Assembly (NCBI GenBank): GCA_037447655.1
Contig: JBBHKE010002533.1
Span: 1 to 14,157 of the forward strand
From: Zygnema cylindricum
Taxonomy: Eukaryota; Streptophyta; Zygnematophyceae; Zygnematales; Zygnemataceae
Length of the DNA: 14,157 nucleotides
Direction: 5' to 3'
Each line of letters begins with the position of its first letter. The stretch's first letter is position 1. The notes below the pieces were generated by a model. The model did not search any database, was not told the DNA's origin, and worked only from the letters and a program-made list of their open reading frames with translations. Position numbers and translations under genes: made by a program. Below, in pieces: positions 8,108 to 14,157 of this stretch.

Positions 8108-8663
8108 CTAGCTAGACTTATCATGAGATTTTAACAGGACATACACTCCTTTCATATTACTATGGAGTCCTCTACCAAGTAAAGTTGCATGCTGGAACTC
8201 AAGAAATGAGCCACCAGCAGACAAATGTGCATCAATAAGAGCACGAAAGTTATCACAATACTCCACTATACTCCCCCCGGAGTATTTATAGTCCCAGATT
8301 TGTCCATCCACTAGAAGTTCCTCATGGACATTAGATTTCTCAAAAACAAATGTTAGTGATCCCCAGATTTTTTCGCTTTCTTCGTTTTTAGCCGAGGTAT
8401 AACCAAATTCTATGAGATGCACAAAATCAGATTGTTTCGCGCCAATGAGTTTTTCTTCGCCCAGCTCGGATCTGTTTTGGCTAAAGTACCATCCAAAACC
8501 CCCAATAAATCAGCAGTTTCAAATGTGGATCAACCATCGCCGCTAAGCATGCATACTTTTGGCCATTGAATATGGGAATTCTTGATGAAAGGCTCATAAA
8601 TTGTTATTCTAAAACCACAGTAGGAGGAGGAGAGCCAGCAGCAGTAGTAGTGGAAGTAGACAT
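8108..8663 (-). pseudogene. gag: copia gag, N-terminal and UBN2-like region (reverse element)
   Basis: The start is ATG at 8663-8661, giving MSTSTTTAAGSPPPTVVLE and then a TAA, with gag continuing as QFMSLSSRIPIFNGQKYA. After a garbled part (about 8500-8425) a clean open stretch at 8422-8108 encodes EKIWGSLTFVFEKSNVHEEL, YKYSGGSIVEYCDNFRAL and LLGRGLHSNMKGV, the usual gag helical core (the 'IW..L...F' and 'LLxxLP' positions). At least one in-frame stop and one frameshift separate the two halves. It encoded the particle protein; now non-functional. Confidence 0.8.
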
Positions 8664-9540
8664 CTAAAACAGAAGCTATCAAGCACCCATCTCAACAACC
8701 AACTTCAAGATGTAATAGAATGCAATATAGTGATCTATGCAAGCTCAAATTTTGCATAACACTAGTAGACACAGTTTAAAATCACTCCTCAAAGTTTGAA
8801 CTCAATTGATTAAGCCAACCGTAAGATATTAATAATGCAAGTATTCACAAAAACTGCCTTAGTTGATTATCATCTCAAGACTTGGATAATCACATTTTGT
8901 CTAAGTCATAAACTATATACTCATAGTGAGTAATTATTGGTCACACTAATTTAAGAGATTGTACTACAGTAATGTCCTACGCTACGACAACGTACTAAAT
9001 CTGTACTTACTATTCCAAGAGTACTTCCAAAACCTAATTTTGCCATTGCGACACTATTTTAAATAAGCTAAACCACAAATCCTTGTTTCCAAATATTTAC
9101 AAATAGAAGGCCGCACATCAGACGTTCCCGGTGCTTAGTCAGTTGTGGTTGGTAACATCCGGCTGACTGTTGTTATGTAGTACGAATCACCAGATTCAAA
9201 AACTAGTGTGTTTTGTTTTTTGTGGTCCCTACTGAATTGCGTCCGTTAGTTCGATGTCAATCAACGACCCTTTTTGACCGGCCGTACCATACTTTTCCCG
9301 ATATGCTGTTTGCATTCCGTTCGTCTGTTTTATCAATCCGCTCGTTTATCTCCCGACATGTGTAAGTGGTCATCGGCGCTACTCCGTAAAACGTAAAACA
9401 CCCTTTTCTTGCTGACGCGTGTCCAACTATCCGTACAGTACACTCTATTAGTCTTCTACTAGTGTAACACTATTTGAGGTAAAAATTACAGGTTTTCATT
9501 TCCCAAAATATTATCAATCCTTAATTTCTCCTCACTGCTC
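8664..9540. other. non-coding DNA between the two reverse-strand elements; probable leader/LTR remnant of the copia fragment
   Basis: This stretch lies directly upstream (on the - strand) of the reverse copia gag start, where its leader and 5' LTR should be. It is AT-rich, has no coding frame, and I find no recognisable primer-binding site or TG...CA LTR ends. Its other boundary (about 9540) is where the gypsy integrase frame ends, so an insertion or deletion junction must lie within it. Confidence 0.35.
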
Positions 9541-9544
9541 TATC

Positions 9545-9720
9545 TACTGAGTAAAGATTTTCAATTTCAACAATTCTGTCGGCCAAGGGACAGTAAAGAT
9601 TTTCAATTTCAACAATTCTGTCGGCCAAGGGACATGCAGATGACTTCCATCTGCAAGAAAACGGATAAGTGAGCCTCCCATCCATAAGTAATTTTGGGTT
9701 TTTTTACCAACACGCTCCTC
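9545..9720 (-). pseudogene. int: gypsy integrase N-terminal remnant with in-frame 14-codon duplication
   Basis: The - strand reads LWMGGSLIRFLADGSHLHVP, matching the usual lead-in to the gypsy integrase zinc-binding domain (LxRxLADGSxxxVPxPxERxxLI). A 42 bp tandem duplication then repeats VPWPTELLKLKIFT in frame, after which TAG ends the frame at about 9548. The HHCC zinc-binding residues and the D,D35E core are not present, so the element was cut here or the remainder has been replaced. The assignment rests on a short match and is tentative. Confidence 0.55.
9551..9634. repeat. 42 bp perfect tandem duplication
   Basis: 9551-9592 and 9593-9634 are identical 42 bp units beginning GTAAAGATTTTCAATTTC. 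Perfect identity in otherwise decayed sequence implies a recent duplication, probably by replication slippage or end-joining. Confidence 0.97.
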
Positions 9721-9839
9721 CTATCCTAGTAGGGTGCCTACTCAAAAGGATAGGGTGGATAAAAAGAGGACCAAAGCGTTGTCTCGCCATAGATTGTGTT
9801 TGGTTTTGTGATTCGTAGGTGCTGCAAAATTGTAAATTA

Positions 9840-10420
9840 GATGTGCTTAGGTGATATGGATGTAACTGGTTCGTCATCAAAATCTTGTCGCACCCCATTA
9901 TTGGTAGAATTTGGTAAAAGGTTCCTAGAAAGACCGTTTGCATTCAAATTGAGGAGCCCAGGTCGATGGATTATTTCCATATGATATTGTTGCAAAATAA
10001 AAGCCCAGCGGGCTAATTTGCGAGACTGCTTGTGATTGGTCATGAGCTAATGCAATGGTTGATGGTCAGTAAGCAAGGTGAACGGCTTGCCATAAAGATA
10101 ATGGCATGAATGCACGATTCCCCAAATTGCGGCAAGGCACTCCCCCTCAAAACTAGTGTAATTTGATTCCGCTTGATTTTAACTTTAATTGGCATAAGCC
10201 ACCACATTTTCCTCACTTATGAGTTTGCGCTGAGTTAGGATGGCCGCAATACCGAGCTTAACAAAGTCTCTATGTAGGCAAAATGGTAACTTATGATTTG
10301 GTGGACGAAAAATAGGAGCGGAGGACAGTACGTCCTTTAATCCCTAAAATGCCTCAATTTGAGAGGGTCCCCACGTGAACGGAACTTATTTTTTCAAGAG
10401 TTCATTTAGTGGAGATGGAA
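9840..10420 (-). pseudogene. rnh: gypsy RNase H domain, broken
   Basis: RNase H removes the RNA strand of the RNA-DNA hybrid during reverse transcription. The - strand reads SSAPIFRPPNHKLPFCLHRD, then FVKLGIAAILTQRK (first Asp at 10268-10266), FEGECLAAIWGIVHSCHYLY (catalytic Glu near 10145), GKPFTLLTDHQPL (third acidic residue) and ARWAFILQQYHMEIIHRPG, ending NLNANGLSRN. The last block is normally NADGLSR; the Asp is Asn here (codon 9938-9936), another G-to-A type change. Several TAA/TAG stops lie between blocks (for example after EENVVAYAN and after DHQPLH). Order and spacing are otherwise normal. Confidence 0.85.
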
Positions 10421-11400
10421 GTGTGCTAAAACTAGGAAGAAACCTCTGTTAATAATTGGCTAACCCTACGAATGCCCGCAAGCTAGTAAAATAACGTGGG
10501 GCCGGTAGTTTACTAATCGCTTCCACTTTAACTTCTAGTGGAGTAATTTCCTCTGATGAGATAAAATGCCCAAGATATAGTACCCCTTCGGCCCCGAAGG
10601 TGCATTTGGCGGGATGACATTTGAGTCCTACCTTTTTTAATTCCTCCAATACCCACTCTATATGCGCTACATGTTCCTTTGTAGAGACTAAAAGAATGAT
10701 TAAATGCGTCCGATATAGCAGTAAACTTACACCCCAAAATGAGTCCATTACTTTTTGATTCTTAGGTGCATTTTTTCGCCAAAGGCATGAGTGCTTATTC
10801 CCAATGCGTCACTTCCCCAAAATCAAATCTTCTTGGTCCTTTTCTCTATTTCAATTTGGTTAAACCCCTTGTTGCGGATCTAAGATCTTTGAAATGTTTA
10901 GCTCCTCCGACATGATCAAAAATGTCCTCCGCCAACAGCATTGGATGTTGGTCTTAGATTATACGTGCATTTAGTTATAGATAGTCCCAACACATGCGAC
11001 GTTATAAAAAATTCTCCTATGCGTCAATTTTATGAGGCATGACGGTGGGCGCCGCAAAGGTGGAATCTGACCAATAAATCAAGCCTGCCTCCTCTAACTC
11101 TGCGCATCGTTTGTCCACGGCTTCCCATTTAGTTTCTAATAGAAAATATTTGGGCTTGAATATAGGTCTTTCATTTTCCATGTTAATAAACATTTTATAA
11201 GTGGTGTGTCGACCTAAGTGTTTGATAGAGAAAGCGAATGTGTCTATATGTCGGTTTATGACTTCATCTATATTCAATGTTCTGGTTTTGTTAGTCCCTT
11301 TTTGAATCTCCTTGTCCGTTTTCTAGGCGTGTTAATGGTCATCGCTTCCATAGCTTGTGTAAGTGCTAGCTGCTCATCCAATATTAACGAGTGTCCCAAC
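10421..11400 (-). pseudogene. rt: gypsy reverse transcriptase, broken, YxDD lost
   Basis: The RT lead-in reads PVEYELGHSLILDEQLALTQ, then (after stops) INRHIDTFAFSIKHLGRHTT and RCAELEEAGLIYWSDSTFAA-PTVMPHK (11277-11017), the standard gypsy RT N-terminus. Frame-shifted pieces follow: RRMCWDY, DQHPMLLAEDIFDHVGGA and LALMPLAKK (normally LMPFGLKNAP). The region that should hold YIDDILVFS reads YRTHLIILLVSTKEHVAHIE, so both catalytic Asp are lost through an indel near 10717-10700. The thumb region is clean: LKKVGLKCHPAKCTFGAEGV, LYLGHFISSEEITPLEVKVE, LRAFVGLANY. Enzyme role is copying element RNA to DNA; this copy is inactive. Confidence 0.88.
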
Positions 11401-11689
11401 TCATACTCAACTGGAGGCTGATCCAAATAATTTATTGCGTGATGTCAACTTCTAGATAGAAATGCAACTATCTAGTGTGGTGATGCCCGTACCGGTACCT
11501 GAGATCTAGTACTTCTGTATGCTAGGAGAGACCAACTCAGGTGACAAGGTTCCAAAAAATTAAAAATAGTGTGATCTGTGTCAAACTTGGGAGAGGAAGG
11601 GAAAAGGGAGAGCTGAAAGTTGTACCCTGGAGAGAAGGTGAGGATTTAGATGTTGTGTGTCTGCATGGTATATGCCCCCCCCCCAACTG
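11401..11689 (-). other. MTase-RT linker remnant
   Basis: Between the methyltransferase motif X-like segment and the RT lead-in no domain is recognised. It includes a G-tract on the - strand (C-run at about 11675-11684 on the + strand) where slippage could have shifted the frame. Confidence 0.5.
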
Positions 11690-12675
11690 ATTGAGACTGG
11701 TGGTTTTGTGCATATCGACCGGCTGCATACCTCATGCCTAAGACAAATGATAGTGATTCCGGATCTATGACAGGACCAATTAAGGTACAGCTCTGCCGCT
11801 CGATGAGTCACCGACAATAGTGGTGTCTGGGATGAAATGTAGAAGGTGTTCTTGTTTTGCAGTAGTAGGTTTTTCTAAGCTCCCCGTATGAGTATTATGA
11901 TGCATGCCCCGTCCGTTATGTCAATATGCGTGAGAGTGTGGATATATGACTATGGTAGGATGTGCACGTAGTGGCTGGCTTGGGATATGAAGACAAACGC
12001 AGGAGGAAAGTCTGCTTGGTTACATGTTTGGACCTTATGAAATAGAAGAAATGCTTCCTGAATGGAAAGGTTAGATGGTCGGACAGCGAGGTACGCTTCT
12101 CAACGGCGGCCTATGTCCAGCAGGTTAGTCCACTTGGAACGAACCCGATGGGCCAGCAAACCATGGCGTGCATCATCGATAATCAGTGGTGGTCAAATCA
12201 ATGATTCAATACGTTTGTAATCTGCGAGAATCGCAGGTCGGTTGTCATTATAAGTTGCGACGTTTTCAAAGACGTAACCGAAAAGGCGGTTCAGTGTTTG
12301 GCAGAAATGGATAAGATGCACTACCTCAAAGAATAGTTTAGTATGCGGATCTGCGAGACCTCAACCCTTCTCGGCCATAGACATACCCTGACATTCTCAT
12401 CCGGTGAAGAGGAGATCATTTGGTTCTAATTCTAACAAAAGGTGATTTCCTATTAGGCGAATATCTTGTGGCAAAGCCGAATGCATAATTTGAAAAGCGG
12501 ATTGGGGTTAAAGATGAGGATATTGTTTGTGCAAGATTCGACAGTAGTGCAACTAAGCCCGTATAGCCAAGGGATCAACATCTACAAAATAATAATGCTT
12601 AATCAGAAGACCGTTATGGAGGCAAGAGAGAAGTGTGGTTCGTATTCCTGTCAAAAGGTATAAGTTAACGAGACC
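11690..12675 (-). pseudogene. cytosine-5 DNA methyltransferase domain embedded in gypsy pol, broken by stops
   Basis: Family enzymes transfer a methyl group from S-adenosylmethionine to C5 of cytosine. Motifs appear in canonical order: motif I GLVNLYLLTGIRTTLLSCL (expected L-F-x-G-I-G), motif II HYYFVDVDPLA, LPQDIRLIGNHLL and NDLLFTG before motif IV, which reads G-stop-ECQGMS (expected GWPCQG; catalytic Cys codon at 12393-12391). Then GLADPHTKLFFEVVHLIHF, motif VI YVFENV (Glu at 12267-12265), DDARHGLLAHRVRSKWTNLL with motif VIII AHRVR at 12153-12139, a target-recognition-like stretch, and in another frame IGPVIDPESLSFVLGMRYAA (about 11775-11710), a motif X-like end. In-frame stops are at 12555, 12510, 12399, 12363, 12195 and 12102 (5' base of each), yet no indel breaks the frame from about 13125 to 12100. 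Length, about 330 codons, fits a bare catalytic domain. It lies between protease and RT of the same element. C5-methyltransferases inside retrotransposons are, to my knowledge, reported from charophyte algae and dinoflagellates. Confidence 0.82.
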
Positions 12676-13185
12676 GTTATGGTGATGTTGTAAACTGATC
12701 GGTTTCCATTTAATGGGCAAGAACGCAAAAGGATTCATCGTTATGGTGGGTGGATCCGGAATACTGAATAAGGGGATCCGTATAGTAAATTTATACACTC
12801 GGTCAAAATCTGAAGGGTCAATGATAAATCTTGGTGTGCTAAATAATTTTGGCATTCTCGGGGGATCAAGTAGGATTTCGTCCGCTGTTAGAGATTCAAA
12901 AATATCAGGGCCTATACCAACTGCGCCATAGGCTGGCAAGACAAACGCAAAATGAGGCGTAGTAGGCATGGGTTGCCGAGCCAAAATAAGAGGTAAGCAA
13001 ACTTTGCGTTCCGGACAATGGTTTGGTCTGTACGAAAATGTTTGATCATGCATATCAACCCCCCCCCCTACTCGAAAAAAAACGTGTTGGCTAACTATGC
13101 ATTCATTATCCCTACTCTTGGTGAACAAGCGTGATCGTAAATTTCTACAAAATCGGTTGCAGACTAGCAATGAAATTGGAAACAA
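12676..13185 (-). pseudogene. gypsy protease-MTase linker, long open stretch
   Basis: Part of the longest open stretch in the window (13185-12553, 210 codons), whose end is motif I-II of the methyltransferase. It reads NECIVSQHVFFRVGGGVDMH (the post-protease segment, normally a 'YDxLxGQxxLxPLGFxID' block), then QTFSYRPNHCPERKVCLPLI, PHFAFVLPAYGAVGIGPDIF and a Pro-rich linker. The ATG at 13185 is not a real start; the frame simply continues polyprotein. No catalytic motif is visible, so its role is inferred as a post-protease linker. Confidence 0.7.
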
Positions 13186-13247
13186 ATTGGTTCTTTTATC
13201 ATACCAAAGACTAGTTATGTGGTACTTGTGGAAGTCAAAAGACGCGT

Positions 13248-13325
13248 GGTGGTGGGTTGTAGTTTATCTGCATGGTGGTGGGTTGTAGTTTATCTGCATG
13301 GTGGTGGGTTGTAGTTTATCTGCAG
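13248..13325. repeat. three tandem copies of a 26 bp unit
   Basis: Units at 13248-13273, 13274-13299 and 13300-13325, starting GGTGGTGGGTTGTAGTTTATC; only the last base of copy 3 differs. It lies inside the gypsy protease C-terminal region. Because 26 is not a multiple of three, the expansion shifts the polyprotein frame. The near-identity marks it as recent. Confidence 0.97.
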
Positions 13326-13446
13326 TTATACCTTTTTTGATGGCAAAATCATACCCGAGGATAATTGGTTTCGCACTTGTGTCCATGAGAGGTAATGCTG
13401 AGGAAACCCCATTAACTGTGAACACGCCTGATTTATTTTCCAAGAA
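13326..13446 (-). pseudogene. pro: gypsy retropepsin-like aspartic protease, DTG changed to DTS
   Basis: The - strand reads ENKSGVFTVNGVSSALPLMD, then TSAKPIILGYDFAIKKGITA. This is the retropepsin signature (V-N-G ... L-D-T-G-A-x-x-x-I-L-G) with catalytic Asp at 13383-13381. The Gly of DTG is Ser, a GGT-to-AGT transition, which would disable the enzyme. Retropepsins cut the gag-pol polyprotein. The C-terminal part is frame-shifted by the 26 bp repeat expansion just downstream on this strand. Confidence 0.78.
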
Positions 13447-13964
13447 ATTGAGGTGAGGTGTGAGGCTAGAGCGCTCTTCGAGAGTAATAGCTTGAAGAGA
13501 GAGAGAGCATTACGATGGTTTTGGAGAGTATGTAACGCAATTGCTGAAAGGGTCAGATGTACAGTTGTTTCATTGCTATTCGATTATGAAAGCATGGTGG
13601 ACAGGATTGATAAACGTTCTTTGACCTTATAGGTGTCTTGTATGTTTCTCTGCATAGTTGATAATGCTTCATCGATGATGCTATAGCTAGTTTCTGGAAT
13701 AGGTAAGCGAGGTTCTTTAGCAAATGATAATGGGATACGAGTGTTAATAGATTTTGACTCGCGATTATGATCAAGTTACCTTTAAAAAGAGCTTCCTGCT
13801 GTTGAATAGTTGACTCTCGGAGCAATCGTCTGGCAAAAAAGGCATATGGACCACGGTTTGGGCCATTCTAATTAATTGCGGTTTGACTTAAGCCAAAAGT
13901 GCAGCAAACTGCTCTTTCATCATAGTCGCCACAGAAGCCTGCATCTCAGTTTTCTTTCGGTCCC
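13447..13964 (-). pseudogene. gag-protease spacer of the gypsy element, frame-scrambled
   Basis: No named domain. Pieces such as MRDRKKTEMQASVATMMKEQ (about 13969-13910) and LLRESTIQQQEALFKGN (13822-13770) look like a helical charged linker between gag and protease. A GA microsatellite-like run is at about 13495-13507. Frames change several times, so the original sequence cannot be followed with confidence. Confidence 0.4.
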
Positions 13965-14157
13965 TCATGTTGATTTTGGAGGGATGTCTTTCTCTACCCC
14001 TTTAGGTGGAGTGACCAATTTTGCCAAGCGAGCAGGTATAGCGCCATTTTTGATTTGATTTTGATAACTGAAATCAGGATTTTTAATATGACAACTATGT
14101 ACATAATGGTTTGTTTGATTACAATAAGTGCACGTGGTTGTCTTATCCGGATAGCTG
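13965..14157 (-). pseudogene. gag: gypsy gag C-terminus with intact CCHC zinc knuckle (cut by window edge)
   Basis: The - strand frame from 14156 reads SYPDKTTTCTYCNQTNHYVH then SCHIKNPDF. CTYCNQTNHYVHSC (14132-14091) is a perfect CX2CX4HX4C knuckle used by gag to bind element RNA. The frame runs on through ARLAKLVTPPKGVEKDIPPK to a TGA at 13967-13965. The rest of gag and the 5' LTR should lie beyond the right edge of the window. Confidence 0.85.

Larger units (their letters stand above)
6345..8663 (-). mobile_element. Ty1/copia fragment (reverse element): gag-knuckle-protease-integrase, truncated before RT
   Basis: Read on the - strand the domains follow in Ty1/copia order: gag, CCHC knuckle, aspartic protease, pre-integrase, integrase; integrase before reverse transcriptase defines copia. 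The fragment stops just after the integrase C-terminal part (VDLFTNTESEQTGKVLEYEG) where it meets the forward copia gag. Reverse transcriptase, RNase H and the 3' LTR are missing. Gag differs from that of the forward element (RIPIFNGQKYACLAAMVDPH versus RVPIFNGTSFIYWESMMIGA), so the two are separate families rather than one inverted copy. Several stops and frameshifts plus lost catalytic residues show it is inactive. Confidence 0.85.
9545..14157 (-). mobile_element. Ty3/gypsy element carrying a cytosine-5 DNA methyltransferase, degenerate, both ends missing
   Basis: Read on the - strand from the right edge the order is gag CCHC knuckle, retropepsin, linker, C5-methyltransferase, reverse transcriptase, RNase H and the beginning of integrase. 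RT before integrase defines Ty3/gypsy. The whole segment shares one orientation and continuous domain order over 4.6 kb, so the methyltransferase is part of the element, not a neighbour. The left end stops in the N-terminal part of integrase near 9545; the right end is cut by the window. Neither LTR is visible. Multiple stops, frameshifts and damaged catalytic residues mark a dead copy. Confidence 0.85.

Noticed and set aside
5389-8663. The two copia parts as one element with an inverted pol
   Set aside because: Both parts have their own gag start and their own zinc knuckle, and the gag sequences belong to different families.
11218-11421. 67-codon + strand open stretch
   Set aside because: Antisense to the gypsy RT lead-in, which is recognised on the - strand.
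12553-13185. 210-codon open stretch as a stand-alone gene
   Set aside because: Its end is methyltransferase motif I-II and its start matches the post-protease segment of gypsy polyproteins; the ATG is internal and the frame continues past the stop.
1-14157. tRNA, rRNA or CRISPR array
   Set aside because: No cloverleaf-like GGTTCGAATCC arm, no rRNA-like conserved blocks and no regularly spaced repeats with unique spacers were seen on either strand.

Overview
This window looks like intergenic or heterochromatic DNA of an AT-rich eukaryotic nuclear genome, most likely a plant in the broad sense (streptophyte alga, bryophyte or other green lineage). The evidence is three degenerate LTR-retrotransposon fragments (two Ty1/copia, one Ty3/gypsy), long AT-rich non-coding DNA with plant-style promoter words (G-box CACGTG, TGACG), and no bacterial gene organisation. 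I see no intact host gene. The lineage call is an inference; the species cannot be read from this sequence.

Positions 1-5250 are AT-rich and non-coding apart from a possible terminal exon fragment (63-182). They hold diverged repeats: a ~65 bp direct repeat (1406/2706), a three-copy ~80-120 bp repeat (2383, 2481, 3699), a 42 bp near-palindrome (1968-2009), a CG-rich foldback patch (3087-3240), a 20 bp perfect inverted repeat 500 bp apart (3365/3884), and a duplicated promoter-like module with paired G-boxes (4235-4318 and 4846-4935). The second module lies just upstream of a forward copia leader and gag.

Positions 5389-6348 are the gag of one copia element (+ strand), ending just after its CCHC zinc knuckle. 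Around 6345 it is fused head-on to a different copia family on the - strand. That second fragment (8663 down to ~6345) runs gag, zinc knuckle, protease, pre-integrase, integrase, and stops before reverse transcriptase. Its catalytic residues are damaged: knuckle Cys1 to Tyr, protease DTGA to DTEA, integrase D,D35E to D,D35K.

Positions ~9545-14157 (- strand, entering from the right edge) are a Ty3/gypsy element in the order gag zinc knuckle, retropepsin, linker, cytosine-5 DNA methyltransferase, reverse transcriptase, RNase H, start of integrase. The methyltransferase (about 12675-11690) is the main discovery. Motif I (TGI-), motif II (FVDVD), motif IV with the catalytic Cys (ECQGMS, expected PCQG), the GLxDP-xxLF block, motif VI (FENV), motif VIII (AHRVR) and a motif X-like segment appear in the canonical order between protease and reverse transcriptase. 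A single reading frame runs without indels for about 1 kb through the linker and the methyltransferase core, interrupted only by stop codons. All three elements are dead; many lesions read as G-to-A on the coding strand (C-to-T on the other), as expected from deamination of methylated cytosine. Integrase catalytic domain and both LTRs of the gypsy element are not in the window.
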